A stretch of DNA of 64,000 bases from Imbricaverruca yamaguchii. Lineage: Eukaryota > Arthropoda > Thecostraca > Neoverrucidae. The notes below the pieces were generated by a model. The model was not told the origin of the DNA. It searched no databases and was given only the letters and a program-made list of their open reading frames with translations. Where the stretch lies: assembly GCA_034440575.1 (NCBI GenBank), contig JAOTOL010000979.1, forward strand, positions 62,001-126,000, read 5' to 3'. Both the position numbers and the translations under genes were made by a program. This document shows, one piece after another, positions 54,974-64,000 of the stretch (position 1 is its first letter; each line of letters starts with the position of its first letter).

Positions 54974-55380
54974 CCGGAAATTCGGCTGCGCGATGACTAA
55001 AGGCGTGTCTGCACAAGTGTGCATGTCGCAAGTTCCTCCGAGGCAGTTCTTTCATCGACAGAGTCGCGGCGCAGTGGCCGCCGCTCCTGCAGCTGTTGAC
55101 ATTTGCACGCAGACATTGTGACCCCCCATGCCGCACAATGCGAGCACGTCGAGGCGGCGGTTACAAATCTGCCCCGTCATTGTCCAAATCATACGTGCGT
55201 TGCCGGCAAATGCCAATGACAATGCCGCGGAGTGACAGAGTAGGCGAGTCGGCGACGACGTCGTCACCTGTGCTGTGACTGGCGTTTGGCGGCGCTCTCA
55301 GTGTACATGCTGCGACGCAACGTCGCCGACCTGCGCGGCAAGGCTACGACTGCATCAACTGCGACGCGACACGACTGTCG
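54974..55380. other. Upstream region of the protease gene
   Basis: Unique sequence that may hold the protease promoter's distal elements; no motif stands out. Confidence 0.4.
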
Positions 55381-55384
55381 CAGC

Positions 55385-55680
55385 AAAACGTCTGGTCGAC
55401 CTCACTGCGACACATCTGGCCGACCTCACTTCGACACATCTGGCCGACCTCACTTCGACACATCTGGCCGACCTCACTTCGACACATCCGACCAATTTCA
55501 CTGTGCCACATCCGGCCGACCTCACTGTGCCACATCCGGCCGACCTCACTGTGCCACATCCGGCCGACCTCACTGTGCCACATCCGGCCGACCTCACTGT
55601 GCCACATCCGGCCGACCTCACTGTCCCACATCCGGCCGATCTCACTGCGACACACCTGGCCAACCTCACTGCAACACAAA
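55385..55680. repeat. Minisatellite, 24 bp unit, about 12 copies
   Basis: Units read 'ctcactgtgccacatccggc' plus 'cgac', with subtype 'ttcgacacatctggc'. The 24-bp period keeps frames open on both strands. Subtypes are clustered (ttcgacacatctgg left, gtgccacatccgg right). Confidence 0.94.
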
Positions 55681-55989
55681 ACGACTGTGACTGTGAACAC
55701 CGTGATCCAGTATCGGGGCAGCAGGAAAGCGGCCTGCTACTTGACGTTGCTGTCGCTGCAAAATGTTCGACTGCCTTCTCAGCGACGCAAATTTCCTCAG
55801 TTTAAAAGGTGCTGCTACGCAACATCAGCACAACAGCAGTTGCCTTTGAGAAAGACGACAATGGGAAAGCATCAGCGTAAGCCAGGGGTGTCATAGCTTA
55901 GAAGCCACACTATCCAGCAATGACAACTCTATAAATTAGACATGACCAAATCGACTTGGTGACACACAAACCGCCCATTAGATTTGTGG
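55681..55989. other. Unique spacer
   Basis: Nothing recognised. Confidence 0.5.
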
Positions 55990-56215
55990 CCCTAGCCTAA
56001 CCGAACCCAGCCCAACTGAACTGCAGTGGTCCTGATCTGACCACCAAAGTACACCTAACCCGACTTGACCTGGCCTGACTTGACCCGACCCTTCCTAACC
56101 TGATCTGACCCAACCCAGCCTAACCTGATCTGACCCGACCCTACCTAGCCTGACCTGACCAAACCCAGTCTAACATAACATAGTCTAGCCTAGATTAGCC
56201 TAATCTTACTTTACC
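55990..56215. repeat. Degenerate 'cctgacctgaccc' simple repeat
   Basis: About 20 diverged copies of an 11-12 bp motif such as 'taacctgatctgacccgacc', grading into AT-richer copies ('ctagcctagattagcc') at the right edge. Confidence 0.85.
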
Positions 56216-56246
56216 TCACCACACACAAGACTCGTCAATTTTATAC

Positions 56247-56810
56247 CTAATTTATTGTATATGTCGATGTGCCTTGCTAGGCATGTTGGCGACAGGCAGT
56301 AAGAAATTATATACGTAGTACAATTTTTGTTAGTTTTTTTTTCAGGATGCTTTAGCTTTTTATGAGCACTTGCTTGCGGTCACTTGTGATATTCAAGTCA
56401 CATATTTTTTTTAGCGTTCTGGCGAGGAACATTTTATTCCATCGATGTCCTACGATGATGTTTCCTCGATGATTTGAAGAAAAAACAGTCGAAAACTATT
56501 TGATCTTGATGTATGTTCGGGTACAATGAGTCGAATTCTGACTAACATAAAAGTAATTAAGTAACTTTCGACTGTTTTTCCTTTCTAATCATCGAGGAAA
56601 GGTCATCATAGGATTTTGGTGAAATATGTTCCTCGTTAGAGCGCTAAATAATTCATATGACTTGAATACGACAAGCGATCGCAAGCAAGTGGTCATTAAA
56701 AAAGCTAAAACATCCTTAAAAACTATCAAAAACCCTTCTATGTATAGAATTTATCATTGCCTATGAGAAATATGCCTAGCAAGGCACATCGATATATATA
56801 ATAAATTATG
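56247..56810. mobile_element. Fold-back element with two about 250-bp inverted arms
   Basis: The left arm (about 56247-56497) is the reverse complement of the right arm (about 56562-56810) at roughly 75-80% identity by eye. The arms share 'tcgatgtgccttgctaggca', 'cacttgcttgcg', 'attcaagtca', 'gaggaaca' and 'cctcgatgat' with 'aaacagtcgaaa'. The 65-bp centre is unique. A third partial copy of the right arm's start, in the same orientation, is at about 56885-56955. No transposase frame is present. Confidence 0.88.
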
Positions 56811-56955
56811 GAAGTGAGAATTATACCGTTAATTGGAATCGCTTTTTGTGGTTTCACGAAGGGTTCTATCAGAATATACACCATGATCAAGCATCTTTCG
56901 ACTGTTTTTCTTCTTCTAATCATCGAGGAAAAGTCATCATAGGATATTGATCACC

Positions 56956-57540
56956 TAAGACTCCTCTAAGCCAGACATCCTAAAATCAAAGAGATTTCCG
57001 GCGTTCCAAGCCTACGGATGTTTGACCGCATGAAATCTACGGACACTCGATTGTTCAAAGCCAATGTGTGTCCGTCGCCCTCGAGTGTTTTGATCGTGAG
57101 ATGCTCCATGTTTTCTACTGGATTTTACTGGATAAGATGCATGACAACCAGTCGGTCCAATCCAACTTGATGGCTATCGCAAGTGCCCGTCTTAAACTTC
57201 GTGGTGTGCCAGCCAAAGCGGATGCACGCGCCTAACCAGTGCATGGGGCACCCGACGCTGCTGACGACACGAAGCACTCACCTCCGGGGAGCACACATCT
57301 GGCAGAGATGTCAGCTGCCTGCCTGAGGCTCCCAATTTGGTGCGCGTCGTGTCAGGCGCAACTGCAGACGAGACGCAGTCAGCTCGCACCTACACGACCG
57401 CCACTCGTTGACACCCACCCAGACGAGCTGGATACCCTCGGACAGCTCTGGTGACCACCGACCATGGCCACCGGTCCACTAAAGTTGGCAGTTATGGCGC
57501 AAACCGTTCAACCTCGTGTGCTCATGCCAGAACAGACACG
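56956..57540. other. Unique spacer
   Basis: No gene or repeat recognised. Confidence 0.5.
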
Positions 57541-57544
57541 CGCA

Positions 57545-58990
57545 CCAGACGGCCATATGGTCAGCCCAGCCGGTGGCCAGCACGACAGACGGCCATATGG
57601 TCAGCACAGCCGATGGCAAGCACGACAGACGGCCATATATGGTCAGCCCAGCCGGTGGCCAGCACGACAGACGGCCATATGGTCAGCACAGCCGATGGCA
57701 AGCACGACAGACGGCCATATATGGTCAGCCCAGCCGGTGGCCAGCACGACAGACGGCCATATGGTCAGCCTAGCCGGTGGCCAGCACGACAGACGGCCAT
57801 ATATATGGTCAGCCCAGCCGGTGGCCAGCACGACAGACGGCCATATATATGGTCAGCCCAGCCGGTGGCCAGCACGACAGACGGCCATATATGGTCAGCC
57901 CAGCCGATGGCCAGCACGACAGACGGCCATATATGGTCAGCCCAGCCGGTGGCCAGCACGACAGACGGCCATATATGGTCAGCCCAGCCGGTGGCCAGCA
58001 CGACAGACGGCCATATATGGTCAGCCCAGCCGGTGGCCAGCACGACAGACGGCCATATATGGTCAGCCCAGCCGGTGGCAAGCACGACAGACGGCCATAT
58101 ATGGTCAGCCCAGCCGGTGGCCAGCACGACAGACGGCCATATGGTCAGCACAGCCGATGGCAAGCACGACAGACGGCCATATATGGTCAGCCCAGCCGGT
58201 GGCCAGCACGACAGACGGCCATATATGGTCAGCCCAGCCGGTGGCCAGCACGACAGACGGCCATATATGGTCAGCCTAGCCGGTGGCCAGCACGACAGAC
58301 GGCCATATATGGTCAGCCCAGCCGGTGGCCAGCACGACAGACGGCCATATATATGGTCAGCCCAGCCGGTGGCCAGCACGACAGACGGCCATATATGGTC
58401 AGCCCAGCCGGTGGCCAGCACGACAGACGGCCATATATGGTCAGCCCAGCCGGTGGCCAGCACGACAGACGGCCATATATATGGTCAGCCCAGCCGGTGG
58501 CCAGCACGACAGACGGCCGTATATATGGTCAGCACAGCCGGTGGCCAGCACGACAGACGGCCGTATATGGTTAGCACAGCCGGTGGCCAGCACGACAGAC
58601 GGCCGTATATATGGTCAGCCCAGCCGGTGGCCAGCACGACAGACGGCCATATATGGTCAGCCCAGCCGGTGGCCAGCACGACAGACGGCCATATATGGTC
58701 AGCCCGAGCCGGTGGCCAGCACGACAGACGGCCATATATATGGTCAGCCCAGCCGGTGGCCAGCACGACAGACGGCCGTATATATGGTCAGCACAGCCGG
58801 TGGCCAGCACGACAGACGGCCGTATATGGTCAGCACAGCCGGTGGCCAGCACGACAGACGGCCATATATGGTCAGCCCAGCCGGTGGCCAGCACGACAGA
58901 CGGCCATATATGGTCAGCCCAGCCGGTGGCCAGCACGACAGACGGCCATATATGGTCAGCCCAGCCGGTGGCCAGCACGACAGACGGCTG
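57545..58990. repeat. Minisatellite, 40-44 bp unit, about 34 copies
   Basis: Units read 'cagccggtggccagcacgac' then 'agacggccatatatggtcag' plus 'cc'. Length varies by the number of TA steps (catatg, catatatg, catatatatg), a microsatellite nested in a minisatellite. The 516-codon + frame (57451-59001) is a repeat translation that changes frame with each TA step. Confidence 0.95.
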
Positions 58991-59499
58991 AGTCCTTGTG
59001 AATCACGTCTTGTCACAAACTCTCAGGGCTGTGCGACTTGTGGAGTCGTCCATGGCTGCCGTTGTTTGCTGCCCCGACAGGCGCGTTTTGCTTTTTAGGC
59101 CATGTTGCTTTTGCGGACCCAACAGGTTTTTAATGCCTCATGCCGTCTTTGCGGCACTGCACTGGTGTGTTTGAGGGCTTGGTGCGCCTTAGCGTCAGTT
59201 GCGTGTGTTTGAAGGCTCGTGGCGTGCTTAGTTAGGACACCGGCGCATACTTCGGAGCCCTGCCGCTTTACGCTGAGTCAGGTAGGTTTTGGATGATCCC
59301 GGTACGTTTTCCGGGCTCCAGATATGCTGTTAGCGCCCGCTGTATATATATGTGAACCCTGAAGCCACAGGTTAGGCTCACCAACGGGAAGTTGCTGGTC
59401 CATGGAACAACTTTTTGGTGGTTCTAGCGGACCTCTCGCGACTCCGGGTCGATATCTGGGCAGCTTAGGCGAGGACTTTCAGGTCACGGACCAGAGTTT
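58991..59499. other. Unique spacer
   Basis: Nothing recognised; loose 'gcgtgcttag' and 'gcgccttagcg' similarity suggests faint degenerate repeats. Confidence 0.45.
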
Positions 59500-59790
59500 T
59501 TTTTTAACCCTACGTGATTTTCTGGAACTCTTCCGATTATTTCTAGAGAGGTCTGGGGCGCTTCTCGGGGTTCTGGCGTGACGTTTCTGGGCCATGGCGC
59601 GATTTGTTGGTTCTCCAATGCAATATTTTGGGGCTCCGGCACCACTTTTGGACCAGGCGCAAATTTCTGCTTGAGGCACGGCACATTTTTTGAAAGCTTT
59701 ATTCAACTTGCTCGGGGCTTTCGATTTGAGGGCTTTCAAGCGGTTCTCCGAGCCGAGGGGGCTGCTTAATCTTCCCGTCACTTCGGCTGC
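59500..59790. repeat. Degenerate about 30-bp repeat, reverse orientation, third locus
   Basis: Blocks such as 'ggcgcgatttgttggttct', 'gcaatattttggggctccgg' and 'ggcgtgacgtttctgggcc' match the pattern at 45.9-46.4 kb and the complement of 39.3-41.2 kb. Confidence 0.72.
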
Positions 59791-60488
59791 CTGTTACCGG
59801 GATATCTGGGGACTGCGATCTCCCCTCCCCTAACTTTGAATTTCTAAATATGTTCCTGCCCATTTCTAAATGTTCCTGTGGCTGTTGACACGACGGCGGC
59901 CCGATATCAGCACCTTACTATCGATATGAATTTGCTGCTATCAGTCCAACAACGGCCCGGCGTCAGCTGCCCATTAATAATATGCCGAACCCACCCTGAC
60001 ATATACCGATGCCCCAGGTCAGTCTGCCGATGTTGGGCTGAGAGCGGCCCGATGTCGGCACGCCGCTCATGAGACGCCGAGGTCGCCCAGGCACATGCTG
60101 ACAGCGGGCCGACATGGGCATGTTTGCTGGGTTAATGTGAGCCCATAAGGGCCATTGTTAAAACGCCCTCATCGACTCATGTGAATTTCTTGTTAGCAAC
60201 CCTTGCCCGCGTGTTCCACACATGACCCATACCTGCCCACGAGGGGGCAGCGGTAGGTCGTTTTTTGGCCCTCGGAAAAAATTGCCTGGGGGGGCGATTT
60301 GAAGACAAAAACGGAGTTCGAAAGAAAATGATCAAGTTTGAACAGTTAGCATTAGTTGGGCCTGTTTCAGACAATAATTTTGGAGCAGACCTGCTACTGG
60401 GGCGGGGTTCCCCACTGCTGGAGCATAACTGCGGCACACCAAGGTCCGCCACTGGTTCCCTCCCTCCCCTCCCCCTCGGGGGACCTTC
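59791..60488. other. Unique sequence
   Basis: Nothing recognised; 'cccgatgtcggcac' and 'cgggccgacatgggca' near 60040-60120 form a loose inverted repeat. Confidence 0.45.
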
Positions 60489-60665
60489 ATAAGTACCAAG
60501 TGTCACAAGTACCAAGAGTCATAAGTTCCAAAATATACCAGATTTGGTTTCATAAGTTCCAAAAGTTGCCAGATAACTTCCAAAATACTCCAGACAGGGT
60601 GAATTCACAAGTACCCAAAGTCATAAGTACCCGGTTTCATAAGTTCCAAAATAGTTCTGAATTCG
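60489..60665. repeat. Degenerate 'cataagttccaaaat' repeat
   Basis: About nine diverged copies of 'cataagtaccaa' or 'cataagttccaaaat' at 10-30 bp spacing. Confidence 0.85.
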
Positions 60666-61142
60666 ACCGCTAGATGACACCGTAAACGCTCAGCGGCACG
60701 AGAGCTTACATGCGTGCCGGCAGACGGCAGCACATAAACAATAACAAACGGCTTCAAAATTGTTGCCATTTATTGTGAGCTAAGAAATCACCACAATTCC
60801 TGACGACTTTTGCAAAAGGAAAAGCCGTTGGTAATTGAACACGTGGAAGCGCTCCTGCAGTTGCATCATGATCAAGTTCTTGCAGGGATGGTGCTCAGCC
60901 CTTTCATGAGGTTCTGCCACAGACAAGTGAGTACGGTGAGGATGTATTTCTGCTGGTATTTCACAAGGCCAAAAAGATATAGATGCCCACCTACCTGCTT
61001 ACATTGGTTAGGGAAAAGGTAGATATCTGAACATGTTCTGTTTAATGGACACCTTATTTGAGGCAAATACCTTTGAATATCTCCCACATGATGTTCAGCG
61101 CATAAATAAGAAAAATAAGGTGATATTCATAAATGAACAATG
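60666..61142. other. Unique AT-rich sequence
   Basis: No gene or repeat recognised. Confidence 0.5.
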
Positions 61143-61258
61143 AACCTGTTTACAATCCAAATATTAAGGCCTGATCACACAGCTCTACCTATTCTTTGTT
61201 GGACCTGTTTACAATCCAAATATTAAGGCCTGATCACACAGCTCTACCTATTCTTTGT
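61143..61258. repeat. Tandem duplication, about 59 bp x 2
   Basis: Two identical copies starting 'acctgtttacaatccaaata' and ending 'ctctacctattctttgt'. Shortly after comes a pure (aat)n run at about 61271-61287. Confidence 0.93.
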
Positions 61259-62387
61259 GTATGTGCTAGCAATAATAATAATAATAATGACCTGTATTTT
61301 GCACCTTTCTCAGTACATATCTGGGCTACCAAACAACACACAATGCCTTCATGCATACAGACCAGCAACACAACCAAACTGAGACAGCAACCACTGTGCC
61401 ACATCTGCTCACTTCAACCCTGGGTCATGCACATAAGCCTGATCAGCTCTTTCCAGTACAATTTATTCCAGCTGTGACCTAAATGTGTGTTTGATGTCAG
61501 CTTTACTGGCCACCAATAAATCCATAGATGCAAGTTCATATTCATACCTAATTTGAGCATGATTTTGTGCAATGATACCCAACCAAGCTATCTCACTCTT
61601 ACATAGTGCTTTTATAATGGCATTGCTGCTGCCCATTAGGCTATGCACAAATAAAAGATGTCTACTTGCCACCAGCATGTGGCATGGCAGCATTCCAAAA
61701 TCCAAACTCAACCAGATTGGGAATTTCCCAGTTAGGTTTCCCAATTTCCCAGTTAGGTTTTCCCACGTAGGTTTCCCAATAGGAAACCTACTTTTCAGGT
61801 TTGGAGTCAGCATGCAAACAGATTTCCTCAGTACATTTTCAACTATGTTTTCATGGATATAATCTTTTTTGATGCATGGAATCTATTTACCAGTAACGGA
61901 AGGAAAATAATATGTACCTAGTCAGTAGACTTACCTATGTAATAAGTAATGTACATTGTCATTTTTTGTCACATCAGCATGCAGAAACAAAGAAGTGGAT
62001 GATGGATGGCACCACAAGACAGGGAGTTGTGATGATCAGCTCAGCTTCACCTCTTATAACTCACAGGAGCAATGTGTTTTCCTTTCACTGTTGGTCCAGT
62101 GCAAGGCTAGCTAAATGAAAAACAAACAAATAATTCACACTCCACCCTCAGCTCAGAGCACACACCTACCTACATATGCAGCCTATTTGATACAGACCCA
62201 ATACCAGGGTGGGAATTAAGGCACTTTTTAAGAGATTTCATCTCTTAAAACATTTTTGCACTCCGAATTCATACTGGATAGAATGGGCTTCACATGTACT
62301 CCGACACAAACATGCAGAAGGAAGAAATATACCACTAAAAACAAAGACAAGACTGAAGGAAACATCCACCAAACAGCATGTTATTCT
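61259..62387. other. AT-rich sequence, no supported gene
   Basis: Includes clustered 'cccagttaggtttcccaatt' copies and their complement at about 61715-61800. Could be intron of a gene starting at 62427 on the - strand. Confidence 0.4.
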
Positions 62388-62393
62388 ACTTAC

Positions 62394-62427
62394 GATTACC
62401 AAATAAACTAGCCACTTTTCGTACCAT
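62394..62427 (-). CDS. Possible first coding exon of an unidentified gene
   Basis: ATG at 62427, then 'MVRKVASLFGN' and a strong donor 'AATC|GTAAGT' (phase 1). The surrounding DNA (62.40-62.75 kb) is GC-richer than its flanks and contains an NRF-1-type site. No downstream exon was identified between 61.2 and 62.4 kb, so this is a suggestion only. Confidence 0.25.
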
Positions 62428-62509
62428 CAAACACCGCAGACAGCTTCCCGGCACACACTCCCACACCCAAACACAACCACCAGAAATGTCCACAACAACC
62501 GCCAGACCG

Positions 62510-62521
62510 TGCGCATGCGCA
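62510..62521. promoter_or_regulatory. Palindromic NRF-1-type site TGCGCATGCGCA
   Basis: A perfect match to the YGCGCAYGCGCR consensus of NRF-1, about 85 bp upstream of the possible start codon at 62427 (- strand). GCGCATGCGC cores also occur at about 2592, 3430 and 43090, outside any promoter-like context. Confidence 0.4.
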
Positions 62522-62759
62522 CTGAAGAAAGTGCCCTCCGGTCGCTCCGAATTCGGCCGAGGCGTCTCCAGAAGAATGGTTTCGAGCCACCCTATAGTGG
62601 GAAAAAGTGACATCTTTAAGAGTCGTCTTTCGGAGCCGTGGAGTGCACTGTTCAGAATTGGCTGCGTTGGTGTTTTCTGTTCTGAAATCTGGCTGACGAC
62701 GAATCGAAGCAACGCAATTTTGTTATGGCGTCACAAAAGTTAGCAACTTTGAACGCATC

Positions 62760-63319
62760 GTTAATCGCGTGGTGCTAGAATGACACCACCTTGACGGGGC
62801 GCATGCTCGGCGAAGTTTTCTGTGGGAGGAAAGTTCATTGGTGGGGTAGGTTTCTACTTGCCCATGGTATTCATGCGGTTGAGTTAGGTCTGTACGAGGT
62901 GGGTGCGTGCATTTAGGTGGACTATGGAGGCGAATTGTGAAACGTGAAGTAGCTTTGTTTTTTTTTTTTCGCCTGGCCCAGTGTTGAAACTAGCGTAAAC
63001 GTGAAGCACCTAGCATTGGCAATTATAGCGCCAACGCTCACCTTTGTTCCTCGGCATCGGCACCGAACAAAGAAAAAAGTCATAGCGAGACGCAAACGAG
63101 CAAGCAAGGGGGCTATGTATGGTTATGCTTCTATGCCAAGTTCAACATTTATTCCCAAAAACATCCAACATTAAAAAAACCAAGATAACAACAAACAGAC
63201 TGGAGATTTGGGTTGTGGATTTTACTCTCCCTCCCTTTTGGGAGGGGGAAGCAAGATCTCGCCTATTATACCTAGAGTAACACAATTTTCAGGGTAGATG
63301 GATGTGATGGTAGCCTCTA
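62760..63319. other. Unique sequence
   Basis: Nothing recognised except a t-run at about 62955-62970. Confidence 0.5.
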
Positions 63320-63485
63320 TCGTGTGCAAATTTCATGACATTAGGTCAATGGCTTCAAGTTAAAAAGAGGTCACAATGTGACCTCATTTTACCTTATGGT
63401 GCCTTTACTCTTATGACCTCAAATATGATGTGAACTTACATCATATTTGACTTGTTTTGCATGGTTTACCTTGACAGCATTATTG
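63320..63485. repeat. Palindromic AGGTCA/TGACCT element fragment
   Basis: Contains 'gaggtcacaatgtgacctc' (inverted half sites, 3-base centre) and 'caaatatgatgtgaac' / 'ttacatcatatttg', two adjacent palindromes. It resembles a small fold-back repeat. The 166-bp span has no frame. Confidence 0.6.
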
Positions 63486-63838
63486 GTTGCTGCAGTTGTT
63501 TAAATTCTCCTAAATTGGGATCAATGATGTTTTGAATATAACTAATTATGTAAAATGCAAGTCAGTTTTGCAGTGGCAATTTGCTTGCCTGTCCAGTCAC
63601 ATTTGATCATTCCATGTCAATCCTTGGCAAGGATTGACTTGAAGCAAGGATTCCTTGCTTCAACTAAACATTCCAGACATGAACTAAAAAAAGGCTGATT
63701 AAACCTTAATATTAATAAGAATTGGTTTGAATAAATATTCTGAACTTTTTCAGAAAAAATGCTTCATGGTGAGAATAAAAGATTTCACAAATTGTTCTGT
63801 GTATTTTTTCTTGAACCATTTTATATTCCACTCTGGCA
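63486..63838. other. Unique AT-rich sequence with small inverted duplication
   Basis: 'tccttggcaaggattgacttgaagcaaggattccttgcttcaa' region (63620-63662) contains the nested palindromes 'tccttggcaagga' and 'gaagcaaggattccttgcttc'. No gene. Confidence 0.5.
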
Positions 63839-63844
63839 CCACTG

Positions 63845-63950
63845 GACATTTTGCAATCCTGCGGCCCACCGGCAAAACAGTGTGGGCGGTGACATTAACA
63901 GTGAATGGGCATAAAGTGTGTGGTGAACCAACCAATAAACAAACAAACAA
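63845..63950 (+). mobile_element. tRNA-derived SINE, copy 3, 5'-truncated
   Basis: Only the 3' part remains: 'gcaatcctgcggcccaccgg', 'cagtgtgggcggtgacatta' (copies 1 and 2 have gcgccatta) and the tail 'aataaacaaacaaaca'. No tRNA-like head. It is more diverged than the other two copies. Confidence 0.88.
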
Positions 63951-64000
63951 CATTTTTTATTCCAAAACCAACACAATTATAGTCAGCAAGTAACATCAGT

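Noticed and set aside
57451..59001. 516-codon + frame with repeated QPSRWPARQTA
   Set aside because: Minisatellite translation; the reading frame changes whenever the TA tract changes by 2 bp.

Overview
The window looks like nuclear DNA of an invertebrate animal, most likely an arthropod and possibly a crustacean. It has spliced genes with GT-AG introns, a tRNA-derived SINE, LINE remnants and DNA-transposon-like inverted repeats, and no bacterial operon structure. Its most striking property is minisatellite content: about thirty tandem arrays with units of 12 to 90 bp cover roughly 20 kb. Most long open frames are translations of these arrays and were not called as genes. The species assignment is inference; family calls come from reading motifs by eye.

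Positions 1-15.5 kb hold six large arrays, a 52-bp-arm hairpin, one SINE copy with a target-site duplication, and no exon I can support. From 15580 to 35128 the + strand carries the 3' part of a nuclear-receptor gene. Five exons (15580-15749, 22173-22327, 23402-23515, 24926-25059, 28261-28404) join in matching phases into a ligand-binding domain of vitamin D receptor/HR96 (NR1I/NR1J) type. Two further phase-compatible exons (32168-32489, 34934-35128) may form a long C-terminal tail ending in a stop. The DNA-binding domain is not in the window. Nearly every intron of this gene is filled with minisatellites, and in three places the repeat unit contains a copy of the neighbouring splice junction plus flanking exon bases.

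From 35 to 51 kb lie LINE remnants (a reverse-transcriptase tail and a truncated ORF1 with a coiled coil and an SGNH-esterase-like region), a highly degenerate GC/AT-alternating repeat, a Gln-rich probable exon (43721-44234) of an unidentified gene, simple repeats, and a 0.98-kb element with perfect 20-bp terminal inverted repeats. From 51469 to 54973 the - strand carries a complete two-exon secreted chymotrypsin-family protease (464 residues): TATA box, signal peptide, about 155-residue Ser/Gly linker, and catalytic His/Asp/Ser, split by one phase-0 intron that contains a 16-bp minisatellite. The last 9 kb contain more arrays, a roughly 560-bp fold-back element, a third SINE fragment, and a possible CpG/NRF-1-type promoter with a short first exon on the - strand.

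The two supported genes show no functional link. The common theme is structural: array growth at and beside exon boundaries, in introns, inside coding sequence and at a stop codon.
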